A stretch of DNA of 64,000 nucleotides, from contig NZ_CP107989.1 of the NCBI RefSeq assembly GCF_041435015.1, forward strand, positions 8,804,001-8,868,000, written 5' to 3'. A program made the position numbers and the translations under genes. Below are positions 26,016 through 34,410 of this stretch, one piece after another. The notes below the pieces were generated by a model. The model did not search any database. It was not told the DNA's origin and was given only the letters and a program-made list of their open reading frames with translations. The first letter of the stretch is position 1. Each line of letters begins with the position of its first letter. The DNA is from Streptomyces canus (lineage in GTDB: Bacteria; Actinomycetota; Actinomycetes; Streptomycetales; Streptomycetaceae).

Positions 26016-26239
26016 GAGCCGCCGAGCCGCCGAGCCGCCGAGCCGCCGAGCCGCCGAGCCGCCGAGCCGCCGAGCCGCCGAGCCGCCGAGCCGCCGAGCC
26101 GCCGAGCCGCCGAGCCGCCGAGCCGCCGAGCCGCCGAGCCGCCGAGCCGCCGAGCCGCCGAGCCGCCGAGCCGCCGAGCCGCCGAGCCGCCGAGCCGCCG
26201 AGCCGCCGAGCCGCCGAGCCGCCGAGCCGCCGAGCCGCC
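26016..26239 (+). repeat. Perfect tandem array of 28 copies of GAGCCGCC
   Basis: An uninterrupted 8-bp unit GAGCCGCC is repeated 28 times without a single mismatch. Because 8 is not a multiple of 3, each frame reads a repeating 8-residue peptide (for example AAEPPSRR), giving false long open frames. Such perfect short arrays expand and contract by strand slippage. It stands in gene-free DNA between the end of the ABC exporter operon and the promoter of DUF5709/L31. Confidence 0.97.
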
Positions 26240-26335
26240 GGGGTCATGGGCCTCAGGGCTCACGGACCCCGAGGCTCAGCAGCCCAGCCGACATCCCGCT
26301 CAATCGGCACCCCCGCCAGCTCCAAGGACGCTCGG

Positions 26336-26543
26336 CACCTCCGGCACGCCGGGCACCCCCGCACTTCCGGCACGCCGGGCACCCCCGCACTTCCGGCACG
26401 CCGGGCACCCCCGCACTTCCGGCACGCCGGGCACCCCCGCACTTCCGGCACGCCGGGCACCCCCGCACTTCCGGCACGCCGGGCACCCCCGCACTTCCGG
26501 CACGCCGGGCACCCCCGCACTTCCGGCACGCCGGGCACCCCCG
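26336..26543 (+). repeat. Eight tandem copies of a 26-bp hairpin unit
   Basis: The 26-bp unit starts CACTTCCGGCACGCCGGG and ends CACCCCCG. It occurs at 26336, 26362, 26388, 26414, 26440, 26466, 26492 and 26518; seven copies are identical, and the first has CACCTCC. A diverged ninth piece starts at 26544. Each unit contains CCGG-CACG-CCGG, able to fold into a small hairpin. The array ends about 105 bp beyond the stop of the minus-strand ABC operon, so it lies in that transcript's 3' region. Confidence 0.95.
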
Positions 26544-26648
26544 CACCTCCGGCACCCCCGGCACTCACACTCCCAGGCGCCCGCGCCCCCGTCCCCGTGC
26601 TCATCCGCACAGCCCCCACCCCCCCCCAACCCTCGATTCCCCCATCCC

Positions 26649-28430
26649 TCACCCGTGCCACGACCTCCACAACGCCGCGTACGCCCCGTCCGCCGCCACG
26701 AGTTCGTCATGGCTGCCCAGCTCGCTGATGCGGCCGTTCTCGACGACGGCGATGACGTCCGCGTCGTGGGCGGTGTGCAGGCGGTGGGCGATGGCGACCA
26801 CGGTGCGGCCGTCGAGGACGCGGGCGAGGGAACGTTCCAGGTGGCGGGCAGCCCGAGGGTCCAGCAACGACGTCGCCTCGTCCAGGACCAGGGTGTGCGG
26901 GTCGGCCAGCACCAGCCGGGCCAGCGCGACCTGCTGGGCCTGGGCCGGTGTGACGGTCAGGCCGCCCGAGCCGACCTCGGTGTCCAGACCGTCGTCGAGC
27001 GCACCCGCCCATCCGTCCGCGTCGACCGCGCCGAGGGCGGCCCAGAGCTCGGCGTCCGTGGCGTCCGTCCGGGCGAGCAGGAGGTTGTCGCGCAGGGAGC
27101 CCACGAAGACGTGGTGCTCCTGGTTGACGAGGGCCACGTGCTCGCGGACGCGTTCGGCGGGCATCCGGGACAGCTCGGCGCCGCCGAGGGTGATCCGGCC
27201 GTCCCGCGGCGCGTAGATCCCGGCCAGGAGACGGCCCAGCGTGGACTTGCCGGCACCCGAGGGACCGACCAGCGCCAGCCTCGTGCCGGGGGCGACCTCC
27301 AGGGACACCTTGCGCAGGACGTCCACGCCCTCCACGTAGCCGAAGCGCACCCGGTCCGCGTGCACGTCCCGCCCGTCGGGAGCGAGCCCGGCGTCCCCAC
27401 TGGAAGGCTCGATGTCCCGGACCCCGACCAGCCGGGCCAGCGACACCTGGGCCACCTGGAGCTCGTCGTACCAGCGCAGGATGAGCCCGACCGGGTCGAC
27501 GAGCATTTGCGCGATCAGCGCGCCCGTCGTCAGCTGGCCGACTCCGATCCAGCCCTGGAGCACGAACACCCCGCCGACCATCAGCACCGACGAAAGGATC
27601 ATCACGTGGCTGACGTTGATGCACGGGAAGAGGACCGACCGCAGCCACAGGGTGTAGCGCTCCCAGGCGGTCCACTCCTTGATCCGCCGTTCCGACAGCT
27701 CGATGCGGCGGGCGCTCAGCCGCTGCGCCTCGACGGTGCGTCCGGCGTCCACGGTCTCCGCGAGCGCGGCGGCCACGGCGGCGTACCCGGCGGCCTCCGA
27801 GCGGTAGGCGGACGGCGCCCGCTTGAAGTACCAGCGGCAGCCGATCACCAGCACCGGCAGGGCGAGCAGCACGGCGGCGGCCAGCGGCGGCGCGGTGATG
27901 ACGAGCCCGCCGAGCAGCAGGGCCGCCCACACCACGCCGATCGCCAGCTGTGGCACGGCCTCGCGCATCGCGTTGCCGAGCCGGTCGATGTCCGTCGTGA
28001 TCCGGGACAGCAGGTCACCGGTCCCGGCCCGCTCCAGGACGCCCGGCGGCAGACCGACCGACCGTACGAGGAAGTCCTCGCGCAGGTCGGCCAGCATGCG
28101 CTCGCCGAGCATCGAACCACGCAGCCGCACCTCCCGTACGAACACGGCCTGGACGATCAGCGCGATCACGAACAGCCCGGCCGTCAGCTCCAGATGGAGT
28201 TCCTTCGCCCCGTCCGACACCCGCTCGACGAGGTCACCGAGCAGCCAGGGGCCGACCATGGAGGCGACGACCGAGACCGTGTTGACGCCGACGAGGACCG
28301 CGAAGGCGCGGCGGTGCCGCTGGAACAGTTCGCCCACATAGGCGCGTACGGTCGCGGTGGCTCCGACGGGCAGGGTGTTCGCCGTCGTCGGTGCCGCCGG
28401 GTCGTAGGCCGGTGGCGCCACGCCGATCAT
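26649..28430 (-). CDS. ABC exporter subunit B (membrane domain plus NBD)
   Basis: This 593-residue type IV ABC exporter half has an N-terminal six-helix membrane domain (about residues 35-310) and a C-terminal nucleotide-binding domain. Walker A GPSGAGKST (389-397), Q-loop VNQEHH, Walker B with catalytic Glu (LVLDEAT) and H-loop His549 are intact. The signature motif is lost: VTPAQ stands at 493-497 where LSGGQ belongs. It starts within the stop of subunit A (ATGA), so the two form a heterodimer. It probably exports a drug, lipid or peptide; the substrate is unknown. Confidence 0.93.
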   Translation of the reverse strand: MIGVAPPAYDPAAPTTANTLPVGATATVRAYVGELFQRHRRAFAVLVGVNTVSVVASMVGPWLLGDLVERVSDGAKELHLELTAGLFVIALIVQAVFVREVRLRGSMLGERMLADLREDFLVRSVGLPPGVLERAGTGDLLSRITTDIDRLGNAMREAVPQLAIGVVWAALLLGGLVITAPPLAAAVLLALPVLVIGCRWYFKRAPSAYRSEAAGYAAVAAALAETVDAGRTVEAQRLSARRIELSERRIKEWTAWERYTLWLRSVLFPCINVSHVMILSSVLMVGGVFVLQGWIGVGQLTTGALIAQMLVDPVGLILRWYDELQVAQVSLARLVGVRDIEPSSGDAGLAPDGRDVHADRVRFGYVEGVDVLRKVSLEVAPGTRLALVGPSGAGKSTLGRLLAGIYAPRDGRITLGGAELSRMPAERVREHVALVNQEHHVFVGSLRDNLLLARTDATDAELWAALGAVDADGWAGALDDGLDTEVGSGGLTVTPAQAQQVALARLVLADPHTLVLDEATSLLDPRAARHLERSLARVLDGRTVVAIAHRLHTAHDADVIAVVENGRISELGSHDELVAADGAYAALWRSWHG

Positions 28431-30223
28431 GCTGTCTCCTCGATCTCTTCCAGTTCGTTCAGTACGTCGTCGAGGGCGGCCTCTTCGTCCGTCTCGCGGG
28501 TGACGACCGCCCGGTACCGCGGTTCGTTGCGCACCAGGTCGCGGTGCACGCCGACCGCCGCGACCTCGCCCTCGTGCACGAGCACCACGCGGTCGGCGTG
28601 GTCCAGGAGCAGCGGCGAGGAGGTGAACACCACGGTCGTGCGCCCGGCCCGCAGGTCCCGCACCCCCTGTGCGATCCGTGCCTCGGTGTGCGAGTCGACG
28701 GCGGAGGTCGGTTCGTCCAGGACGAGCACCTCCGGGTCGGTGTACAGGGACCGGGCCAGGGCGAGCCGCTGGCGCTGGCCGCCCGACAGGGACCGCCCAC
28801 GCTCGGTGATGCGCGCGTCCATCGGGTCCTCGGTGCTCAAGGACCCCTGGACCAGGGCGGCCAGCACGTCCGCGCACTGCGCTGCCGCGAGCGCCTCCTC
28901 GGCGCCGACGGCACCCGAGGCGGGCACGTCGAGCAGCTCGCGCAGGGTCCCGGACAGCAGGACCGGGTCCTTGTCCTGGACCAGGACCGCCGTGCGCGCC
29001 GAACCGAGCGGCAGCTCGTCCAGGGGCACCCCGCCCAGTAGCACCGACGTGCCCTCTTCCGAGGGGTGCCCGCCGAGGCGCTCGGCCAGCAGCCCCGCCG
29101 CGTCCGGGTCGCCGCACACCACCGCGGTGAGCCGGCCGGAGGGAGCGAGCAGACCGGTGGCCGGGTCGTACAGATCCCCGGCCGGCAGGCCGTTCCCGGC
29201 CCTGTCCCGCGAGCCTTCGGCGGACATGGCCCGCTGCAGTGACAGCACCCGGGCGGCCCGCGTGGCCGAGGGCCGGGAGAAGGAGTACGCCATGGCGATC
29301 TCCTCGAAGTGCCGCAGCGGATAGGAAAGGATCATGACCGAGCTGTAGACGGCGACCAGGTCGCCGATCTCGACGCGGCCCTGACGGGCCAGGTGGACGC
29401 CGTACCAGACGACCGCGATGAGCAGCAGTCCCGGCAGCAGTACCTGGATCGCGGCGATCAGGGACCACATCCGGGCGCTGCGCACGGCCGCGTGGCGGAC
29501 CTCCTGGGAGGCCCTGCGGTAGCGGTCGAGGAAGAGTTCCTCGCCGCCGATGCCGCGCAGCACCCGCAGACCGGCGACGGTGTCGGAGGCCAGCTCGGTG
29601 GCGCGGCCGGCCTTCTCGCGCTGGACGTCGGCTCGCCGGGTCGCCCGGGGCAGCAGCGGCAGCGCCGCGAGGGCCAGGACCGGCAGGCCCACGGCGACCA
29701 GCCCGCCGAGTTGCGGCTGGTAGACGACCATTCCGGCGCAGACCACGACGACGGTGACCGCCGCCGCGGTGAACCGCGACCAGGCCTCCACGAACCAGCC
29801 GATCTTCTCGACGTCGCCGGTGGAGACGGCCACGACCTCGCCTGCCGCGACCCGCCGGGTCAGCGCCGAGCCCAGGTTGGCGGCCTTGTGGGCCAGCAGC
29901 TGCTGGACGCGCGCGGCGGCGGTGATCCAGTTGGTGACGGCGGTGCGGTGCAGGAAGGTGTCGCCGAGTGCGCTGCCGATGCAGCACAGCACCAGCAGGC
30001 CGCCCGCGAGGGCGAGTCGGCGGCCCGAGTGGTCGACGACCGCCTGGACGGCCACGCCGACGCAGAAGGGCAGCACGGAGATGGAGAGGAAGTGCAGCAG
30101 TCCCCAGGCAAGTGACTTGAGCTGTCCGCCCAGTTGGTTCCTGAAGAGCCACCACAGGAACCGGGAGCCCGAGCGTGCGTCGGGCACACCCGGGTCGGGA
30201 TACGGAAGGTCTTGGATCTGCAT
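28427..30223 (-). CDS. ABC exporter subunit A with degenerate Walker A
   Basis: This 598-residue ABC exporter half is encoded directly upstream of subunit B with a four-base overlap. The membrane domain occupies about residues 25-310. In the NBD the signature LSGGQRQ (479-485) and Walker B LVLDEP (Glu504) are normal. The Walker A region reads CGDPDAAG (370-377) with no GK[ST], and the H-loop histidine is replaced (FTSSP). This subunit cannot form its own ATP site but supplies the signature for subunit B's site. The start ATG at 30223 lacks a clear ribosome binding site. Confidence 0.93.
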   Translation of the reverse strand: MQIQDLPYPDPGVPDARSGSRFLWWLFRNQLGGQLKSLAWGLLHFLSISVLPFCVGVAVQAVVDHSGRRLALAGGLLVLCCIGSALGDTFLHRTAVTNWITAAARVQQLLAHKAANLGSALTRRVAAGEVVAVSTGDVEKIGWFVEAWSRFTAAAVTVVVVCAGMVVYQPQLGGLVAVGLPVLALAALPLLPRATRRADVQREKAGRATELASDTVAGLRVLRGIGGEELFLDRYRRASQEVRHAAVRSARMWSLIAAIQVLLPGLLLIAVVWYGVHLARQGRVEIGDLVAVYSSVMILSYPLRHFEEIAMAYSFSRPSATRAARVLSLQRAMSAEGSRDRAGNGLPAGDLYDPATGLLAPSGRLTAVVCGDPDAAGLLAERLGGHPSEEGTSVLLGGVPLDELPLGSARTAVLVQDKDPVLLSGTLRELLDVPASGAVGAEEALAAAQCADVLAALVQGSLSTEDPMDARITERGRSLSGGQRQRLALARSLYTDPEVLVLDEPTSAVDSHTEARIAQGVRDLRAGRTTVVFTSSPLLLDHADRVVLVHEGEVAAVGVHRDLVRNEPRYRAVVTRETDEEAALDDVLNELEEIEETA

Positions 30224-30402
30224 GACGGTGATGTCCAGTGGCTCGTGTCAGGGGGTGGGAGGAAGCCGCAGACGGCGGCTGCAAACCGTGAAAGGGTCGC
30301 GGCAGAGCGTGGTCGGAGGCAACAGGTTTTCCGCCGCGCCGTACAGAACCGGCTGCGCTCGCGGAATCCGTCTTCTCCCGCCCGCGGTGCGACCATGGAG
30401 CG

Positions 30403-31128
30403 ATGCGAGGCGGAGGCACACGATGTGCCGCGGTGACGACGACGCTCCTGGGAGCGCTGCTGATCTCCCTGGGAGGATGCGGCGGCCCGGGCCCGGCAGG
30501 CACCGGCGACCCCCACACCGAGTCCGCCGACAAGCCCGCGGACGAACCGACCGGCATCCCCGGGGTGGGCGACCGCCTCCAGCGCGGCATCCCCGCCGCT
30601 TCCCGCCAGGTCGTCGTGGTCTACGGCGACGCCAAGGACTCCGCGGACGCCACCGTCGTGCTCTACACCAAGCACGGTTCCGCCTGGCACCGCGTCGGCA
30701 ACTGGCCCGCGCACAACGGCAAGAAGGGCTGGACCACCGACCACCACGAGGGCGACAAACGCAGTCCTGTCGGCGTGTTCACGCTCAGTGACGCGGGCGG
30801 TGTGCTCCCGGACCCCGGGGCCCGGCTGGCGTACACGCGATCCGCCGGCATCGCGGCCCCACGCTGGTGGCCCCGGTCCTACTGGCATGACTTCGACTAC
30901 GTCATCGCCATCGACTACAACCGGATCGAGGGCACCCCGCCCAACAACCAGGCCCGGCCCCGTGGGTATGCCAAGGGCGGCGGCATCTGGCTGCACATGG
31001 ACCACGGCACTGGTACGTCGGCCTGTGTGAGCGTGTCCAGGGCGGCGATGCGGTATCTGCTGCGCACGCTCGATCCGGACCGGCATCCTGTGGTGGTGAT
31101 GGGGGACAGGGCGGACCTGAGGTCCTGA
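30403..31128 (+). CDS. L,D-transpeptidase-like (YkuD/COG3786) lipoprotein
   Basis: This 241-residue lipoprotein has a signal peptide ending in lipobox LGGC with lipidated Cys26, then a Pro/Glu-rich linker. The catalytic domain resembles YkuD/ErfK enzymes, with the active-site segment HMDHGTGTSACVSV: histidines 198 and 201, and nucleophile Cys208. It would act on peptidoglycan outside the membrane, forming or cleaving 3-3 crosslinks or anchoring proteins. The usual SHGC is varied to TSAC, as in this subgroup. It is divergent from the ABC exporter, and the gap is 179 bp. Confidence 0.85.
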   Translation: MRGGGTRCAAVTTTLLGALLISLGGCGGPGPAGTGDPHTESADKPADEPTGIPGVGDRLQRGIPAASRQVVVVYGDAKDSADATVVLYTKHGSAWHRVGNWPAHNGKKGWTTDHHEGDKRSPVGVFTLSDAGGVLPDPGARLAYTRSAGIAAPRWWPRSYWHDFDYVIAIDYNRIEGTPPNNQARPRGYAKGGGIWLHMDHGTGTSACVSVSRAAMRYLLRTLDPDRHPVVVMGDRADLRS

Positions 31129-31148
31129 GGCCGCCGGGGGAGGCGGCA

Positions 31149-31184
31149 TTGCGGCGGATGACCGACTCGCCGTAGAACACGGCC
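31149..31184 (+). promoter_or_regulatory. Putative leaderless promoter of the PNGase A-like gene
   Basis: TTGCGG at 31149-31154 and TAGAAC at 31173-31178 are separated by 18 bp and fit -35 and -10 boxes. The predicted transcript start coincides with the ATG at 31185, and no ribosome binding site is present. A leaderless mRNA is therefore likely. Confidence 0.4.
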
Positions 31185-32807
31185 ATGAAGAGACGGATCG
31201 TCATGTCCATGCTTGCAGGGGTGACCCTCCTGGCGAGCACGCTGCTCGGGGCGACCCCCGCCCAGTCCGCGGTGGCTCCCTCCGCGGTGGCCCAATCCGC
31301 CGATCTCCCCGCCGAGTTCGGCACCGACTGGCACGACCCCGTCACCGCGGCACCACCCGTCGCCAAACCCTCTGGCAAGTCCTGCCACCTCACGGTCGCC
31401 GAAGCGCGGTTCCGCGATTTCACCCCGTACACCGGCACCTACGCACCGCCCGAGGGCTGCGGCGAGCGCTGGAGCAAGGTCGTGCTGCGCATGGACGGCA
31501 AGGTCAGGGGACGGCAGTTCGACCGGCTCGGGTATCTGCACATCGGCGGGGTCGAGGTCTTCCGCACGTCCACACCGCAGCCCTCGCCCGACGGTATCCA
31601 GTGGTCCGTCGAGAAGGACGTCACGCGCTACAGCGACACCCTTCGCACCGGTCACGACGTCGAGATGCTCATCGGAAACGTCGTCGACGACACGTACACC
31701 GGGGTCATCGACGTGAAGGTCACGCTCACGTTCTACGAGGGGCGACAGGCCCCGGCGCCGGACCGGGTGCTGCCCCTCGACGACAACAACACCCTCACCA
31801 CGCCGCGCAACAGCGAGCGCATCCTCGCCGAGGTGTACGCCACCGGTTCGGGCGGCGGCTGCGAGGAGTACTGGTACCTGACCGTGCCGTCCGCAGCGCC
31901 GTACTCCTGCCAGGCCGACGACGGCCCCTACCGTGAGGTGCAGATCAAGGTCGACGGCCGACTCGCGGGGATCGCCGCTCCGTTCCCCACGGTGTGGACG
32001 GGTGGCTGGTCCAATCCCTTTCTCTGGTACGTCGTCCCGGGTCCCCGCGCCTTCGACATCAAGCCGATCGAATACGACCTGACCCCCTTCGCCGGGATCC
32101 TCAACGACGGGCGCCCGCACCGCGTGGAGGTCGCCGTCGTCGGCGTCCCCGAGGGGCAGCCGGGCTGGAGCGCTCCCGTGAACATCCTCGTCTGGCAGGA
32201 CGCCAAGAGCGCGCACGTCACCGGGAAGCTCACCACGCACCGGAACGGCGACCTCGCCAACTCCTCGACGTACACACCGGGTTCGGAACACCGCGTGGAC
32301 ACCGAGGGTGACCACCGGCTCACCGTCGCCGGATATGTCGACACCTCGCACGGCCGCGTCACGACCACCGTCCGCCGCTCGCTGGCGAACACGTCCACCC
32401 ACCGCTGGGGCGACGGCGAGAACCCCGACGCGCTCAAGGCGACCTGGAGGGACGACGAGTCGGTCACCGTCGACGGTCGCGGACCGGCCCGCATCACCCG
32501 CGCCCACCGCACGTACACGATGGACGGCACGACCATCATCGGTGCGGGCGACCGGCTGCGCACCGTGCTGACCCTAGGTGACCGTGCCGACGTAACGGTG
32601 ACCCGAGCGGGCCGGCGCACGGAGTGGTCCCGGCTCGACGACACCTACGCGGGCGACGCCACGTACACGATCAATGTCCCGCGCGACCAGCGGCATGCGG
32701 TCGGCACGACGAGCGAGCAGTACCGGATCCGCGGTTCGGCCGGCTGCTACGACCGTTCTCTCACCACCGCCCAGGGGGTGCTGACCGGAGAACGCAGCGG
32801 CTGCTGA
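31185..32807 (+). CDS. Secreted peptide-N4-asparagine amidase A-like protein (PNGase A)
   Basis: This 540-residue secreted protein has a Sec signal peptide, probably cut after PAQSA (residue 28). The mature part matches the PNGase A family, known best from plants and fungi, which releases N-glycans from glycoproteins. Family stretches include GGVEVFRTSTPQPSPDG, a segment around YREVQIKVDG, and WTGGWSNPFLWYVVPGP followed by the conserved EYDLTPFAG. Cysteines are paired for extracellular folding. It would attack host- or plant-derived glycoproteins in soil. There is no ribosome binding site (see the leaderless promoter). Confidence 0.88.
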   Translation: MKRRIVMSMLAGVTLLASTLLGATPAQSAVAPSAVAQSADLPAEFGTDWHDPVTAAPPVAKPSGKSCHLTVAEARFRDFTPYTGTYAPPEGCGERWSKVVLRMDGKVRGRQFDRLGYLHIGGVEVFRTSTPQPSPDGIQWSVEKDVTRYSDTLRTGHDVEMLIGNVVDDTYTGVIDVKVTLTFYEGRQAPAPDRVLPLDDNNTLTTPRNSERILAEVYATGSGGGCEEYWYLTVPSAAPYSCQADDGPYREVQIKVDGRLAGIAAPFPTVWTGGWSNPFLWYVVPGPRAFDIKPIEYDLTPFAGILNDGRPHRVEVAVVGVPEGQPGWSAPVNILVWQDAKSAHVTGKLTTHRNGDLANSSTYTPGSEHRVDTEGDHRLTVAGYVDTSHGRVTTTVRRSLANTSTHRWGDGENPDALKATWRDDESVTVDGRGPARITRAHRTYTMDGTTIIGAGDRLRTVLTLGDRADVTVTRAGRRTEWSRLDDTYAGDATYTINVPRDQRHAVGTTSEQYRIRGSAGCYDRSLTTAQGVLTGERSGC

Positions 32808-32903
32808 GGCAAGTTGTGTGCGATGTGTCACAGGCGGCGTGATTTACGCGGCTGAAACGCGACGGTCTTGCGCGCGATCAACGGCCCCTCCAGAGTGATC
32901 GCC

Positions 32904-32950
32904 ACGGAAGCCGCTTTCCGTATCGCAGAAGTCTCCCCCAGGCTTCTGCG
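32904..32950 (+). promoter_or_regulatory. Two tandem hairpins in the dctA leader
   Basis: ACGGAA/TTCCGT (904-909/916-921 of the 32-kb block) with a 6-nt loop is followed by CGCAGAAG/CTTCTGCG (32924-32931/32943-32950) with an 11-nt loop. Both stems are perfect. They end 16 nt before the AAGGAG of dctA and could form a structured leader or attenuator. Confidence 0.5.
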
Positions 32951-32976
32951 CGTCCCCCGTCGCTCAAGGAGTGCCC

Positions 32977-34347
32977 GTGCCGCCGTCCGTCCCGTCCCTG
33001 CCGCGACGCGTCGCACACATACTGCGTACCTCTCTCTTCGCGCAGGTCGCCTGCGCGCTCGTGCTCGGCATCCTCGTCGGAAAGCTGTGGCCCGGTTTCG
33101 CCTCGGACCTTCAGCCGCTCGGCGACGGTTTCACCCGGCTCATCAAGACGATCATCTCGCCGCTGGTGTTCTGCGTGGTCGTCGTCGGCATCGCCAAGGC
33201 CGGTGACCTGAAGGCGTTCGGCCGGATCGGGCTCAAGGCGCTGATCTGGTTCGAGGTCGCGAGCACGCTGGCGCTGATCATCGGTCTGGTCGCCGCCAAT
33301 GTGATCCAGCCCGGCTCGGGGATGCACGTCGACCCGGCCACGCTCAACACCGCCGCCGTCGACGCCAAGACGGGCGGCGGCCACCTTCCCTCGACGACCG
33401 AGTTCATCGTCAACGCGCTGCCCACCAGTTTCATCGGCGCCTTCGCGGAGAACTCCCTGCTGCAGGTGCTCATCCTGGCCTGTCTGGTCGGTGCCGCGCT
33501 GCTGCACCTCGGCCACACCAAGGTCCCGCAGGTGCTGCCCGCCATCGAGCAGGCCCAGGAGATCATCTTCGCGGTCGTGGGCTTCGTGATGCGCCTCGCG
33601 CCGATCGCGGTGTTCGGCGCGATGGCCGTCCTGATCGGCCAGTACGGCCTCGGCGTCATCGAGACCTACGCCAAGCTGATCGTCCTGTGCTACGTGGCCG
33701 CCGCCCTGTTCATCGGGCTGCTCGCCGTCGCGCTCAAGGCGGTCACCGGGCTCAGCCTCTGGAAGTTCCTGCGCTACATCCGCGAGGAGATGCTCCTCGC
33801 GCTCGGCACCGCGTCCACCGAGTCCGTCATGCCGCGCGTGATGCAGAAGCTGCGCAAGGCCGGTGCCCGCGACGACGCGGTGGGCCTGGTACTGCCCACC
33901 GGCTACTCCTTCAACCTCGACGGTGCCTCGCTCTACCTCTCCATCGGCACGCTGTTCATCGCCCAGGCGGTGGGCGTCGACCTCAGCCTGAGCCAGCAGA
34001 TCACCGTGGTCCTGGTGCTCATGCTGACCAGCAAGGGCATGGCGGGCATCCCCGGCTCGGCCTTCCTCGCCCTGTCCGCCACGGCGTCCTCGCTGGGCGC
34101 CATCCCCGCCGGGGCCGTCGCCCTGCTCCTCGGCGTGGACCGCATCATGGACTCGATGCGCGTCGTGACGAACCTGCTCGGTAACTGCGTCGCCGTCTTC
34201 GCGGTCTCCCGCTGGGAGGGGGCGCTGGACATCGACCGGGCGAAGAAGGTGCTGGGCGGCGAGACCGTCGAGCCCGTGGTGGAGGAGCAGCCCGCCGAGG
34301 TACCGGCCGAGACCGCCAAGGAGCCTGCGGTCTCCGAGGCCGGCTGA
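32977..34347 (+). CDS. dctA: Dicarboxylate/amino acid:cation symporter (DctA family)
   Basis: This 456-residue SDF-family symporter imports C4-dicarboxylates (or glutamate/aspartate) with Na+ or H+. It has about eight transmembrane helices plus re-entrant hairpins. Signature GYSFNLDGASLYLSIGTLF is at about 310 and TSKGMAGIPGSAF at about 350. The tail is acidic (EPVVEEQPAEVPAE). GTG at 32977 is chosen because AAGGAG lies 5 bases upstream; a GTG two codons earlier overlaps that sequence. The leader upstream is unusually structured. A strong bidirectional terminator follows. Confidence 0.94.
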   Translation: MPPSVPSLPRRVAHILRTSLFAQVACALVLGILVGKLWPGFASDLQPLGDGFTRLIKTIISPLVFCVVVVGIAKAGDLKAFGRIGLKALIWFEVASTLALIIGLVAANVIQPGSGMHVDPATLNTAAVDAKTGGGHLPSTTEFIVNALPTSFIGAFAENSLLQVLILACLVGAALLHLGHTKVPQVLPAIEQAQEIIFAVVGFVMRLAPIAVFGAMAVLIGQYGLGVIETYAKLIVLCYVAAALFIGLLAVALKAVTGLSLWKFLRYIREEMLLALGTASTESVMPRVMQKLRKAGARDDAVGLVLPTGYSFNLDGASLYLSIGTLFIAQAVGVDLSLSQQITVVLVLMLTSKGMAGIPGSAFLALSATASSLGAIPAGAVALLLGVDRIMDSMRVVTNLLGNCVAVFAVSRWEGALDIDRAKKVLGGETVEPVVEEQPAEVPAETAKEPAVSEAG

Positions 34348-34358
34348 CCGGCGTTCCC

Positions 34359-34410
34359 GAACAGGCCGCGGCCACCGCTCCAGGGTTACGGAGCGGTGGC
34401 CGGCCTGTTC
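34359..34410. terminator. Bidirectional terminator hairpin between dctA and marR
   Basis: The stem has outer arms GAACAGGCC/GGCCTGTTC and inner arms GGCCACCGCTCC/GGAGCGGTGGCC. It totals 21 bp with a 2-nt bulge and an 8-nt loop. It lies 12 bp after the dctA stop and reaches the marR stop codon, so it serves both convergent genes. Confidence 0.85.

Noticed and set aside
24959..26263. A long N-terminal extension of DUF5709 reading through the 8-bp array
   Set aside because: The family N-terminus and a good GGAGG place the start at 25429; the extension is low-complexity repeat translation.
26336..26543. CRISPR array
   Set aside because: The 26-bp units are directly contiguous with no unique spacers, and no cas genes are present.
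20810..26728. A plus-strand open frame of nearly 2000 codons across the helicase, hydrolase and repeat arrays
   Set aside because: It is antisense to well-supported genes (thioesterase, DUF3516 helicase) and stays open only because of high G+C and the stop-free repeats; no domain is encoded.
25524..29324. A plus-strand open frame of over 1200 codons through the repeat arrays into the exporter genes
   Set aside because: Most of it is the reverse strand of the ABC exporter, and the rest is repeat DNA reading as repeated Arg/Ala/Pro/Ser peptides.
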